Of a stretch of 64,000 nt of DNA, positions 23,039 through 34,728 are shown piece by piece (the first letter of the stretch is position 1; each line of letters opens with the position of its first letter). The position numbers and the translations under genes are program-made. Source of the stretch: Cantharellus purpuraceus (Eukaryota > Basidiomycota > Agaricomycetes > Cantharellales > Hydnaceae); assembly GCA_025174535.1 (NCBI GenBank), contig JALBUN010000034.1:1510001-1574000 (forward strand). The letters run 5' to 3'. The notes under the pieces were generated by a model. That model saw nothing but the letters and a program-made list of their open reading frames with translations, was not told where the DNA came from and searched no databases.

Positions 23039-25445
23039 ATGTCCAAGCAGCTCAGACAGGTATCTAGAGACGAGGTTGCAAAGGTACATGCAGTTTACTC
23101 GTAGACGTGCGCCGCGACAGCCACGTACCTAACAATATTCATCTTTCTAGCACAACAAACCAGGAGATCTCTGGCTTGTCATCGATAGCAAGGTGTTTGA
23201 TATATCCAAATTCGCCTCCCTACATCCAGGAGGCGAAAGTGTGCTATTCGATGCGGAAGTGGGTGAGTATCTAAGTCCTTGTCTGACACTACCAGTTCTT
23301 TTTGATGTTTATGCCCCTTCTAATAGCTGGTCAAGATGCTACTGACACCTTCTTTGGCCTGCACCGGACTGAGATTCTCGAGAAGCCCAATTATGCGCGT
23401 CTTCAGATCGGCGTTGTTGAAGGCGAGAGTCCAAAAATCACAGGACATCGGTCAGGGGACTTGTCAACCATTCCATATGGGGAACCCACTTGGCTGTCGT
23501 CCGGTTTCCATAGCCCATATTACAAAGAAGTAAGTCTTGGTATTGAAGTTCGTCAGATTGTTTGAGACTTGACAATGGAATGTTGCAGAGTCACAGGAAG
23601 TTACAATCTATAATGCGCAAGTTTGTAGATGATATCATCTATCCTGATGCTCAGGTGTGTACCCAGCATATTTGTCTTGGAATTCATTACAACTGCATGT
23701 TTTTTTTTAGGCACGCGAGGAGGATGGCAAAAGACCTTCACAGAGCGTCATAGACGCCATGGCAGCTGTGAACCTCCATGCCATGCGTCTCGGACCAGGG
23801 AAACATTTGAAGGGGAAAACATTATTCAATAGCCTGATATCTCCCGAGGAAGTGAGTACTTTTGTTACTTTTGAGGCTTGCCTAGATAACATGGTTTTCC
23901 AGTTCGACTATTTCCATGAGTTGATTATAACGCAGGAGCTCACCCGCACTGGAGCTCGTGGCTATGGCGACGGAATCAACGGAGGCATGGTCATCGGCCT
24001 ACCTCCTGTACTTAACTTTGGCAGCCCTCAGTTGCAAGCCAAGATCGTTCCTGACGTGTTTTCCGGGAAGAAGTTTATCTGGTTAGTCGTCTCGTGCGCT
24101 TGGTTGCACGAGGGAATGAACAATCCTTTGCATATAGCCTGGCTATCTCGGAGGCATTCGCGGGGAGTGACGTCATGGGTATGAAAACGACTGCTACATT
24201 GAGCGAGGATGGAAAGCACTATATTGTGAATGGGACTAAGAAATGGATTACAAACGGTAATGATGGTAACTTGGCAACACTTTCGTTACTGATCTTACTC
24301 CGTCTATAGGTACCTTCTGCGATTACTTCACTGTGGGATGCAGAACGGAGGTCAGTAATCGTTTCTTGGACTCACATATCTGTAACTAATTGATTTTTTG
24401 GCCAGTCTGGATTTTCTGTGTTTCTCATTGAGCGCGGTGAAGGCGTCGAAACAAAGCCCATAAAGACATCATACTCGGCCACCGCTGGTACCGCATATGT
24501 CACCTTTGATAACGTGAAAGTACCAGTAGGGAACATGCTTGGTCCTGATGGCGGAGGGATCTTTGTAATGTTAAGGTAGACTGGGTTGTTCTCGGATCTA
24601 GCTAGGCCAATGCTGAATCTTTTTACGCAAACAGCAATTTCAACCATGAGCGGTATGAGGGCATTCACTTGACCAATCATAGATAGGCTGATAGTCGATG
24701 TGTAGCTGGGTAATGTGTTGCGCAAGTATCCGCGGCCATCGGTCCATCGTCGAAGAGTGTATGACGTGAGTATATAGCGCCCATTCTCGTGTGTACGTAT
24801 TCACCGTATAGACAGATGGGCGAGTCAGCGGCAGGTGTTTGGAAAGCCACTGAATGCGCAAGCTGTGGTTCGCAGTAAGCTAGCCTCTATGATTGCGCGG
24901 GTTGAGAGTCTGCAAGCGTGGCTGGAGAATATCACTTATCAGATGAATAACATGGTAATTAACCTGCTCGCCAAGGTTATGCTATAACATGCTAATGTTA
25001 AACGTGCGCAGTCATACAAGCAGCAAGCTTCCAAGTTAGCAGGGTAAGCTCTCTGCCGTCAGAGGCCAGATAGCTCTGGTTAACAATGCGGTTGGATTAG
25101 ACAAATAGCATTCCTGAAGATGGCCGCTACACAGGCGGCACAGGAGACAGCTCGAGACGCTGTGCAATTGTTCGGTGGCCGTGGTATTACGAAGACGGGT
25201 ATGGGTCGATTTATTGAGCATGTGAGCTGTTTCATAAACCCGAATATTCGAAGCGAACTCACCGCCGCCTGTCAGTATCACCGCACTATCACATTTGACT
25301 CGCTATTGGGAGGTGGTAAGTCTGACATCTGATGCTATCGATCAGCACCTTATTGATGTTTGTCCATTCTATAGCCGAAGATGTCCTCGGAGACCTGGGA
25401 GTTCGCCAAGCCATGCGCGCCATGCCAAAGAATGTTCGTCTATGA
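23039..25445 (+). CDS. Cytochrome b5-acyl-CoA dehydrogenase fusion, copy 2 (518 aa)
   Basis: Sixteen exons: 23039-23083, 23151-23262, 23327-23529, 23589-23654, 23711-23851, 23903-24081, 24138-24256, 24310-24350, 24406-24575, 24635-24652, 24706-24765, 24816-24954, 25012-25043, 25101-25221, 25276-25315 and 25375-25445; total 1,557 nt in frame. Same architecture as copy 1: a b5 domain (ASLHPGGESVLF, FFGLHRTE), then the ACAD domain with AISEAFAGSDVMG, KKWITNG, NFNHERW and FGGRGITKTGMGR, ending GGAEDVLGDLGVRQAMRAMP. One exon is only 18 nt (24635-24652, encoding part of SNFNHER). Several introns are unique to this copy and several of copy 1 are missing here. Likely an ER- or peroxisome-related fatty acyl oxidation enzyme; location not shown by the sequence. 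Confidence 0.88.
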
Positions 25446-25588
25446 TTCTATTCGGCTCATCGGGAGGAGTACATTATCCGTAGTTTCTGTTGCATTGTAT
25501 TACGACGTTGACACAATAGACATCCCTTTACATATAAATTCATTTCGAGCACATCATCACAACACGATACACAGATATCCCAGTAATG

Positions 25589-26697
25589 CTAGCGTTTCCG
25601 GGGCGCTGCACGTACCCCAACTGCCGTACTAGGAAGGTTCCATCCGAAGAAGCCAACGACGTTTTTTGCAAAGATCTCCCCAAAACCAAGCATGACGCCG
25701 TTAACAAAGGGAAGGAACATATTGATCGCGAGTGATGAAATGAGGGCTAGCATACGTGTGCGGCGTGAAAGGGATGAATCAAAGATCGCGAGTGTAACCG
25801 ACGGAGCCGCAGGGGATTCCTGGTATAGGGGCCGCTCTCGGGGATCTGGGGACGCGGCGGCCGAACGTTCAGGAAATGAGAGAGAAGGCATGGAAGAGTC
25901 AACAGAGGGGACTTCTTCCCAGGTTCTGGAGCTGGAAAGACCATGGTCATCAGTGTTTGACGGTGGAGTTGTAGCAGTGGCAGGAGTCTGTTGTGAAGTA
26001 TTATGGTCAGTTAGGCGTGGCCCAGGTAGTAGCGGCGAATCGCGTGAGGGATTGGTAGGATTATTCTATGAAACATCTTACCTCTATTGGGTCTGCCGCA
26101 GGTTCACGAGGCATCTCTCCAGTGACTAGGTCTTTCACACCCGTCACAAGAGTGCTGTAGCGTGGTGGAGTATCTTGAACTGCCGATACCTGCTCCGCAT
26201 CAGAAAGCCGTCCACCTCCCTCAGCGTGCATAGGCGCCGACGCAGGTATATTAGAGGAGTTCGTCACTGTCTCCCAATCGAAGTAGTTGCGTTGAACACC
26301 ACCAACATGCATTCCCTGCTGTCTGTTTCCCTCAGCGGCCTGTTGTTCCTTCTCCTGTTCTTGCTCCCGTTCCCGGATTAGCCTCCATCGTTCGCGCTCT
26401 TGCTCAGCTTTCTCGCGGGCAGCAGCAGATTCCGCGCGCCAATGGCTCAAGTGTTGCTCATATTCCTCTTTCCAGGCCTCATCACCTCCTCCTTCCTCTG
26501 CTTGCTCCTGACCAGGCTCCTGGTCTGGCGGCTGCAAATTGGACGTCGCAGCCGAGGAACGTGGCGACAGTATGGGGGAATCAGTAAAGGCCGTGGCGAG
26601 TGCGGCCTGGAGGTATCGAGTGGTATTAGAATGATTAGAATTTGTTGCTTTGACAGCTTACCTGCAGAGGATCGTCCTCTGTGGACTTAATATCCAT
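25589..26697 (-). CDS. MIM1: Mim1-type mitochondrial outer membrane import protein (319 aa)
   Basis: Three exons on the minus strand: 26662-26697, 26082-26606 and 25589-25987, all phase 0. The C-terminal motif SLAINMFLPFVNGVMLGFGE (about residues 280-299), followed by IFA, matches the conserved core of yeast Mim1/Tom13, the single-helix outer membrane protein that, with Mim2, inserts alpha-helical proteins into the mitochondrial outer membrane. The preceding 270 residues are an extension not found in yeast Mim1 (about 113 residues). They contain a Glu/Arg/Gln-rich coiled-coil-like stretch (ERERWRLIREREQEQEKEQQ), a patch reading RNYFDWETV, and Ser/Pro-rich linkers. The short tail after the helix is typical. 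Family assignment rests on the C-terminal block only. Confidence 0.75.
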
Positions 26698-27452
26698 TTG
26701 TCAGTCAGTGGGATGTGACGGCGTAACGCAAGTCACAGCTTCTTGGTGCCTCCTGGCCGAAGTGTGGCTGTCTGGTTTTTGAGAGCAATGGCGTACGCGT
26801 GTTTCAGGCTCAACAAGTCTCCTGCTTCGCAACTTGAAAGTTGGTAAATAACTCATACGATAGCCCACCCCGATTCATACTAACCTGAATGTCATAATGA
26901 TCACGCACGGTCAGTCAGTCAGCCTTTAATTCACACATGAGTGTTTACTGCCCCTTGTATGTTATACTTACCGCTGTCGAATTGTCCGTCCTTCGGGCGT
27001 GGTCTGTTACAGTCTCTCAAAGTGCGCTTTATGTGGGAGAATGTCCAAGCCCACCATAGTTAGCCAGGACACGTCGAAGACCTATATGCATTTTTTTACC
27101 CCCTTTGATTCTATCAAGATGTCATGCTCATCGTTCAACGTTTCTTGTGGAGTCCTGCAAAAGAGCATCTAAGCTTGTTCACTCATCCTGCCATCGGAAT
27201 TTTGAAATTTAAGGGCTTGAAATCGCCTTCCATCGGTGTATATGGATCGTTTGCATGCTTGATGTTATTGTAACGCCGAAACATGAAATAAAGCCGCGAT
27301 GGTCAGTCAAGGATGATGATGCAACAACTGGCATCATGCCTATGACGATATAGCAGCCTTGCCGTGTCTCATAAAAGATAGGAGCTGCTCACTTGCCTTC
27401 AAGCTATCTTTCCCCTACTATCTTGACCACTACCGCATCAAGTACATCTGAA
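26698..27452. other. Intergenic divergent region
   Basis: I see no gene between the Mim1-type start and the Tudor gene. It presumably holds both promoters. No repeat or RNA gene was noticed. Confidence 0.45.
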
Positions 27453-27959
27453 ATGCCTGTTGAATATGTTGAATACAAGGTGCTGTCCTCAATGCCATGT
27501 GATCCTTGTTTACTTATAGAATTCATGCTCACTTCGGATGGTGACAGGTCGGTGATAAAGTCGAGTACCACCCAATCGTGAGTCGGAGTGGGGGACGTCC
27601 TTGGATTTTCTCGACATCTCATATGTTGCAGGGTGGAGCGTCTGCCAATGTCTCTTCGTCCAAAGGCCGGATCATGGACATTCAGGGGAATGGCGAGGTG
27701 TGTTTGTATATTCTAGCCACGTCCATGCTGCTGGAGCATTTTGTGTGTATTAGGACGCAAAGTATGGCATCAAGAATGACAACACTGGAAAAATAACACG
27801 TATGCGCTGCATCATCTTCACGAAGAGACCACTACTAATAATCCTCACCTTGCAGACTATCAGGCGAGTTGGTCCACGATGACTTCCCCTCCATCGCTCA
27901 CGAGTGGACAGGTGAAGAATATTACCAAGAAGATAGACTCTTGTGTCATACTCTCGTAG
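27453..27959 (+). CDS. Hva1-type Tudor domain protein (about 90 aa)
   Basis: Five short exons: 27453-27479, 27548-27577, 27632-27697, 27754-27799 and 27856-27959. The joined protein reads KVGDKVEYHPIGGASANVSS, then KGRIMDI and YGIKNDNTGKITHYQ. This matches the hypervirulence-associated (Hva1) TUDOR-like domain common in fungi and bacteria: a small beta-barrel that ends in an NxNTGK-type motif. Such proteins are often single-domain and of unknown function. The last exon (after HYQ) is the least certain: a second frame through the same bases is longer (open from 27869 to 28174), and another acceptor could extend the protein. No signal peptide. Confidence 0.6.
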
Positions 27960-29184
27960 ATACCGCCAACTTGAAAGTGCTTGAATGTTTGTCCTCCGGC
28001 TATTTAGTTATTCGCCGCATGACAAAGAATTATGTAACCGTCTCGGTTCACATCCATCAGCAATTGAGAACCCAAGGAGTCTGGATAACAATGCACTTCA
28101 AGAATTCACACCTTTCATTGAGCACGTGTGTATCTCATGATCTCTTTGACGGCAACTTCCGCCAATTCTTTTGAGAGCTCTCATCTTTTCCCGTGACACC
28201 AGAGCGTTTGCCTCACGTACGACTTGTAATGGATTCTGCGTTTATCAAGAGTGAAGCGCTTGAGCGTCCTTCTTCTGTATAACTAATTGGGTCATAGACT
28301 CCAAGGTGGTCGGTAGTTTATCTAACACCCACTGACCCTGGATCCGATTACGCTTTAGCACTACAGTGTTGCGCTTTGAAATGGCGGTTCACGGCCAGTT
28401 TATCAATTTACAAGCCGCTATAAGGAATGGACCACTTACACTTTCGGATCTAACGGACCGGTTTGGACAGCATCTACGAAGTCGTGCCCTTTGGGAAAGG
28501 TTGCTGAGAGCGGCGAAATTAAGATCTTCATACGGCCATGTCAAAGCGTTATTTCCAGCACTTCTTATGTGCCATGCAAGTTCATTCACCTTGTCACTTC
28601 AAATCGGGCAACCCACGCCCTACTCCCAGCGCGCTACGAGACTTCATTCCTCTATTAAGGTGTTATGGTTCCTGAGCCTCGAGCTTCGTGTATTCAAGTC
28701 TACGAGTTAGGTCGAGTCAACTTACGCCGGCTCCCTCGCTTCTACAATCAGGCGAAAGCCATTTGACCGAGATTTAACGTCGCTTCTGGCTTTCCGTTTA
28801 TTTTCAGCTCAATTCCTAAAGGTCAATCGTGTTGGGTGAGGGGTTTGGTCGACGTTTCCCGTTGGTTACCGGAACGCAAAGATTGAACTTTTAATGCCGG
28901 AGACCCGAGTTGCGACTGAATCGCCTGTCGCCACTTTCCACGGTAATCGGATCCCCAAAGGAGACTCAAGCTTCTCATTCTTTTTCAGTGATTTATTCAC
29001 AAGTCCAAGTTGGTCCGATCGGTGCCATTTTCCTCATTGAACAGTCTAGGGTTGGCAATCGGCTAAGAGTCTCATGACCATTGCCAAGTTCTGCAGATGA
29101 ATATAAATATTCCAAGTACACTATCTCAACTGGATATCGCCTGTCTACAATCATCTCTCAGCTGTGAACCGTTTTTCATCATCC
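27960..29184. other. Intergenic region
   Basis: About 1.2 kb. An open frame at 28366-28710 and its minus shadow show no motif. A continuous frame at 27869-28174 overlaps the end of the Tudor gene and may be a read-through or relic. I support no gene here. Confidence 0.4.
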
Positions 29185-30343
29185 ATGTCACTTTCAATGG
29201 AGTCTACCCCAAGCGATACAAGAGCTTTTAATCCTTCCAAACACCTCGCACTGCACTACCATCGCCCAGCTACAATCCGGATGGATGAGCTTGGCTATAA
29301 TCATACTGGAACGTCTGACGTAGCCTTTACCAAGCCATTTCCTCTATTCACTCTTGAGGCAGTTCGCCGCATTCGTGGAGAATTGTTTGACCACAAAACG
29401 CTGGCCAATCATCTTTTCAGTGACACTCTCAACCCTAGCGCCATTCGGGGTGTTTGTCCAGATCGCGGTCGCTTTATCCATGAAGCCTGGAATCACCCTG
29501 CCGTTGTTGACCGGCTTAATGACGCTGCTGGCATTGCCCTAACACCTATCTTTGACTACGAAATCGGACATGCGTACGTGCCAATGGAGATTGCTCTCGC
29601 CTCCGGATTATTGAACTATTTTGTTTGTAGCAATGTTCAGCTTGGACCTCGCGGCTGGGCTGGATTGAAAGCAGAGCCAGACCTTCCTGATTCCGTTGGG
29701 TCTCTCGGGACCGTCGAAGAGATCGCCCCGACCCTTATGCTTAAACCAAACTGGCATAAGGATTCGTATCCTGTGAGAGCTACCTCTGTCTCATGAGTGA
29801 CCCTTGACTGAACATTCCTAGTTCGTCTGCATTCTCATGCTCAGCGAATCTTCGTATCTCCAAGGAGGTAGAACAGTGGTCCAGAAAGCCGATGGGTCGA
29901 ACTTTTTCTGCGACCTGCCACCAATCGGACATGCCATGATTCTGCAAGGAGGCTACATTGAGCATGCTGTCTCGCCGACGGACAAGACGCAGGAAAGGGT
30001 GTCCATGGTTACATCGTTGCGACCCGTGAATCCGCTGGTGAAAGATATCAGCGTGCTCACTACCGTACGCACGATCAGCGATGTTCCAACACTGCATAAG
30101 CAGTGGTGCGAATATCGTATGCATGTCCTGGCGCAGAGAGCAGAGGCCATGGCTTTGAAGCTTATGGATCCGAGATTGGAAAGTATTGAAGAGGAGATGC
30201 GCAATTTTGTGATTGAGCAAGGTGAATTCCTTGCCAACACTTGGGGAGAGATGGTCAAGCCGGTAGCCAGCGTCAGAACGAACACGCGGGAAAGCTTCCT
30301 GAATTGGAAAGCGAGTCAGGAAGCTTCTTTAGCTCGGCTTTAG
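29185..30343 (+). CDS. Putative 2-oxoglutarate/Fe(II) oxygenase-like protein (369 aa)
   Basis: Two exons, 29185-29772 and 29822-30343, joined in phase 0 (49-nt intron). The join creates LKPNWHKDSYPFVCILMLS, with an H-x-D pair. About 40 residues later comes GYIEHAVSP, with a candidate distal His. This HxD...H spacing inside a GGxT/LQGG context fits the double-stranded beta-helix 2OG-Fe(II) oxygenases often found as uncharacterised secondary-metabolism-type genes in basidiomycetes. The N-terminal 120 residues (FTLEAVRRIRGEL, RFIHEAWNHPAVV) look helical and are typical of that fungal group. The C-terminus is Arg/Glu-rich. No signal peptide. The substrate cannot be inferred; no biosynthetic neighbours are present. 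Confidence 0.6.
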
Positions 30344-31552
30344 GATAACGTACTTCTCCCCTGCATCTCTTTTGATTGATAAACGCCTATGCTCTCGTGT
30401 ATCACAGTTCTTGATCATCAATAATGCAATACCACAGTTCCTGCGGAGATCAAATATTGTCTCTCCGTCCGTGATGCATTCCTGCGGAACGTACCACATG
30501 ACTGACCTACTTGTGGCGGTATCGAAAAACGCAGCGTTCACAGGCACCCCAGTAACTCTATGGGTATGCTGATTTCAATGGTGAGCCTCTATCCTTACGT
30601 GGTATTGGGGTGACTTGCTCATTTCATTTCGCAGTGGAGGAACACTTAACATTTACATCGCTAAGGAGTCAGAGGCGGAACCATATCATGCACCTTCAGA
30701 ATACTTATCACAGAAAGCTTTTTATTCCACGCGCCAACATGATGGAGCTTTCTGATATTCTCATCCCAATAAAACTAAAATACATTGCTACAGACGTTGT
30801 TCACAATATGACGTAGATATGAAGATAGGCCTCGTTTACTCGATGTGAACTCGTTATCAGGACACACTGATTCTATGCAACCCCCGCGTGCTCGGTGGAA
30901 TCACGGCCAGTGTCTTATGTGGCATCACCAACAGTCGTGAATACAAATCCATCCTTCATCTTTGGTTTCTGTTTACAATAGCTGGTGACGAAACTTTCAG
31001 ACAATAGTGAAACACTTATAGACCCTTTGATGCAGGCACGATAACGGTGTCATCCGATGTAGTCATAATCACCTAATCATCTGCGCAGCTGGTTTTAGAC
31101 GGCTTCCGTGTGCTCTTTGGATGTGGCGAGTCCTGCATTTGACATCTCCCAACGGTTGTTTACTACAAATCCCTTATCGATAGCGTTTCGCTTAGTGACC
31201 ATATATCAAGAAAAAGGCGGAGCAAGGCTTTGAGTATCACACACTACTATATTATATCAGACGCAAGCGCATTGAATTTCAATACGGGCGAGAGAGTTCA
31301 AGATCCTTCTCTTTGTATAGTTTCGTTTTGAACTTTGCATCCAGATCCTTGGACCCAGTGTCTTGACACATGGCGTGGGCACCCTCCCTCCGCATGCACG
31401 CTTCCGTCTTCCGGGCTTTGGATATAACAGCATTAAAGGCAGAGCGGCAAAATCCTCAGTGACAGCGTCGATATCGGAGTCTTGTCCATGTCGAAACGCA
31501 AGATTGGCCACCTAATATCTTAATATTACATACAGGCTATCACTTTGAACCC
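30344..31552. other. Gene-poor stretch
   Basis: About 1.2 kb in which I see no supported gene, RNA or repeat. Short frames on both strands lack motifs. Confidence 0.45.
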
Positions 31553-31663
31553 TTAAAGAAGCTCATGGATCAAAGCCACAGCGTGTTCACCCAGCCGAAA
31601 CGTTATATCCTTCTGAAGAACAAGGACTTCTGCGGTGGCGCCCGGGGTATCGGTACCGTAATA
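31553..31663 (-). pseudogene. Isolated exon-like fragment (minus strand)
   Basis: A 37-codon minus-strand stretch after a plausible acceptor (TTCAAG) reads YYGTDTPGATAEVLVLQKDI and ends HAVALIHELL followed by TAA. It has protein-like composition and could be the last exon of a small gene. Upstream pieces at about 31720-32025 (for example YIRNTISFPEVVAWISKPK) are also protein-like, but I could not join them with normal-length introns. Either a lineage-specific gene I failed to assemble or a relic. Confidence 0.25.
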
Positions 31664-32477
31664 CTTGAATTAGGACAGATAAGTCAGGTCTGTTTCCAAC
31701 GTTAGGCTTACAACTGTTGTAAAGGCGCTGTTGCTTTTATGATGCTACGGCAAATCCACGACTAGAGCCGTCATTGTGGTCAAAAACACCACAGCTCCGT
31801 AAATAACTCATGTCATCTTAGGTTTGGAGATCCAGGCCACAACCTCCGGAAAGGAAATGGTATTCCTTATGTACTGCATCAAATCAAATCTAACAGCCTG
31901 AGACGTCAAACAAATTCTATGTCACGAGAGAGAAGCTTCACCGCGGCAGTAAGTGCCAGACCTGCAATTATACATCATGCTAGTTACTTACGGGGATACT
32001 GCATTGTAAGAAAGGGATGCGCACAAGACCATTTGAAGAGAGAGGGGGCCGGGGGGGAGAGATGGAGATAGCCATGTGCTTCGATTGGATTGGAGCCCGA
32101 GCCCTATCATGCTATCACATACATGCCAACCCGGTGACCAACACCATTGACTCCTCGGGTGCGAGCGTAACGCATTCCATCATCCCGCAACATCACCTTC
32201 CTATCGCACTTCGGCAACGTGTCGATGTGACCTTTCAAGGATGCTTCATGGTGCGCACAGCCTCAGAAGCTTAAGCCGTGCTCCACATGAGACAGCCATA
32301 CAGGATAAGGTTGATGGCTGACATGACGGCTACTTTTTATCATACATTGGTCACCGTGAAGAATCAGAATCCGGTATAAATTGGATCCGAAGGGCTTCCA
32401 TCGGCCTCCTCGAGCGTCTCGTTCCCACATCCAAATAAGTGTTAGTGTGGTGTGCAGTATCTTTATCTCTTTTGCAG
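31664..32477. other. Gene-poor stretch with a G-rich tract
   Basis: No supported gene. A purine-rich tract (GAGAGAGGGGGCCGGGGGGGAGAG, about 32036-32062) stands out from the surrounding composition. Possible exon fragments on the minus strand are mentioned with the entry at 31553. Confidence 0.35.
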
Positions 32478-33028
32478 TCCGACTTGGAACACCAAATGTA
32501 GGCAGCGCATTGGAGCTTTGTCTGGCTAGATATGGGCCTCCACAGGTCTCAATTCAACAGGCGAGGTCAGTACTTTAACTTAGTCATACATGTATAGACT
32601 GGTCTTTCTTATCCACACAGGCATGATAAGGACAATAAACCCGTCACTGCATATCAGTCTTCTGCTCAGTTCTAGTTCCCTTTGGCGACATGTCACCTTG
32701 ACCATGACATGTTCACGTGGACAAAGACTGCTGAGCATGATATGGGCTCTGCGCCGACCTGGTGAGTGTTACAGTCTGAGATATCATGAGAAGGAATATG
32801 ATTGTAACTCCTTCGTCTAGGTGGAATAAATCTAAGCATTGCACAGGTGGCAACGGTAGAAGACTGTGGGAAACAACGAGGTTCAAGGAATGTGACGCGC
32901 GTGACTTGGCACGGGTTTTGTGGCAGTGGAAAGACATCGTTCAGCAGCCCGAACCCACGTGGAGGTCAGGAGGCTCTCCACATTGGGTACAGAGAAATCC
33001 GCAGGATGTATCTGGGCGACCACGATAG
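32478..33028 (+). pseudogene. Spliced relic of an unknown gene with one in-frame TAG
   Basis: Three exon-like segments, 32478-32565, 32621-32761 and 32821-33028, have good splice sites (GTCAGT...CACACAG and GTGAGT...GTCTAG) and join in one frame. They read ...GSALELCLARYGPPQ, then KDNKPVTAYQSSAQF, then a TAG stop at 32673-32675, then FPLATCHLDHDMFTW, and finally RRLWETTRFKECDARDLARV. Everything except the TAG looks like one protein. I do not recognise the family. The upstream part is missing or decayed. The preserved splice sites suggest recent loss, or a sequencing error at the stop. Confidence 0.4.
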
Positions 33029-33453
33029 TGGAATTACGGGAGTCACCGCACGCAGACCTTAGTGTTCACACCCAAACAACGGAAAAATTCGACATCCAAC
33101 CACAGGATGCAAGCGCGGGTAACGTCAATTGTATTGGAGACACAACATGCTGGGAACAGACACAAACAAGCGCAAGGCCCACAAGCAGCTCTCCTGCCGA
33201 CCAGCAGTAGGGAGCGGCAATCTAGAACAACAACCATCCTCACTCAAATAGACAAAATGCGCACGTGATGGGATACCAGGCGATCATAAGACATAGCAGG
33301 ACGACGAATACAACAACGCAAAACCCCGTCACAGTGCGCAATAAGCTTTGCGACACGCTCCAAGCTCAGCTGGGACCGTATGCGGAAGCCCGAAACGGAC
33401 AGGGAGAGATATCATAGATATCGATGAGGGTATAAGGTAGTGGGGCCCCCCCC
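33029..33453. other. Intergenic region
   Basis: No gene seen. Contains the 3' flank of the minus-strand GPI protein gene and a C-rich run (about 33443-33453). Confidence 0.45.
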
Positions 33454-34318
33454 TCAGAGATGAACCACAGTGAGAAGGAGTGCCGTAATAGCGAGCAGGG
33501 AGCCTGCTGGGAGCGCAGCATGCGGGATGGCGCTGGACTTTGAAGACGTCACGTTGGCTCCGCCTCCAGCTGCGTTGGCGGCACCAGAAGGATCGACAGG
33601 TGTGACAGTCTTTGCAAGGCCGGAGGCGTAACCTGCACTAACACTGGGACGAGATGAGTATTCCTGGGTCTGAACACTGAGCATGGGGGAAAACGAACGA
33701 GGGTAAGGCAATGGTCGTCGATGGAGTGGTCGGGACTTTTGATGGCAACGAGGTGGTGGTGGACGCGTTTACTGGAGCAGCCTTTGCGGCATTTAGGGCC
33801 TTGACGGCTTTAGGATCAACACAGGAGGAATCAGAACTGTTTTGAACGGTAATCTGGGATGCCGGTCAGTCCGCGCCTCGCGGGTGGTCGCATGCCACTT
33901 ACCAATCCACTCCAAGCCTCCTCTCCAGCCGCGTCCTCCACCAGGAGCTCAACCTGACCTCCCGCCGGGAGGGTGACTTTCCAGTTGTAATGTGTCTCCG
34001 ACTGCTGTGGGATATCCACGCTAGAGAGCACGTGGAAGGTTGGAAACAGGAATGCGTTTAGCCGGATCGGCGATGACTTACACAGAATCCGCACAGGGGT
34101 CCTCGCTGGGAACGATATAAAGAGCATAGCTTCCCTGTCCTCCTGAATAATTGATTGTGGCGTCTTGACACTGTGGTGATGCACGTCAGAGATCCAGTAC
34201 TTGAGCTGGGACCACACCTGACCTGAGTAAGAGTCGGGGTATCGATCTGCATAGCGCCAGCAACGTGACGGGCAGCGAGCGCAACAAATAAAGCGGTGTG
34301 AACGAGCGTGGACAACAT
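33454..34318 (-). CDS. Ser/Thr-rich GPI-anchored surface protein, Kre9/Knh1-like (211 aa)
   Basis: Five exons on the minus strand: 34223-34318, 34082-34170, 33903-34020, 33737-33853 and 33454-33669 (636 nt). A signal peptide (MLSTLVHTALFVALAARHVA) leads to the family pattern PTLTQCQDATINYSGGQG, then YALYIVPSEDPC, THYNWKVTLPAG and AWSGLITVQNSSD with paired cysteines. This is the extracellular domain of fungal Ser-Thr-rich GPI proteins of the Kre9/Knh1 type. The C-terminus ends in a hydrophobic segment (AGSLLAITALLLTVVHL) after a small-residue patch, as expected of a GPI attachment signal. The last intron (33670-33736) is inferred from the frame change between STTTSLPSK and the Ser-rich tail. 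Probable role: cell wall or surface; no precise function. Confidence 0.82.
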
Positions 34319-34728
34319 GATGAACGAACGTGAGGACGAGCAAGAGGTCGGTGGCGGGGCAAGTCAAGGAGCAGGGAACTATTCAGGTGTGGATGCCCGA
34401 CCATTTACTGATGCCATCTGGCGCCCACGGCGTGGCGAACCCCGGCAGGTGCATTGATATTACACGGCTCCACAGCAACAGTTGCCTCATTTCGCCAAAA
34501 GTAATTTAACCCAACCTTAAACTATTCCTTCCATTGTCCTACTGTCATTGTGGCCTCGTCGCTGCCTCTCTGATATAGTTATACAACATTCGCCGACATA
34601 CGGCATTAAGGGCGTCATGTCGGGCAGGAGGCGCACCAAACAGTCCTGCCGATATACGTCGACAAGTTCAATGCCTTATTAAGGATATATTCCCATAAAC
34701 ATGGACTCTAACAAATTCATAACCAAGT
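34319..34728. other. Intergenic region
   Basis: About 410 bases between two minus-strand genes. It should contain the promoter of the GPI protein gene and the 3' end of the citrate synthase transcript. No gene seen. Confidence 0.5.

Noticed and set aside
27869..28174. 102-codon frame starting inside the Tudor gene's last exon
   Set aside because: It overlaps the exon needed to end the Hva1-type protein and has no recognisable motif. Kept only as an alternative 3' end.
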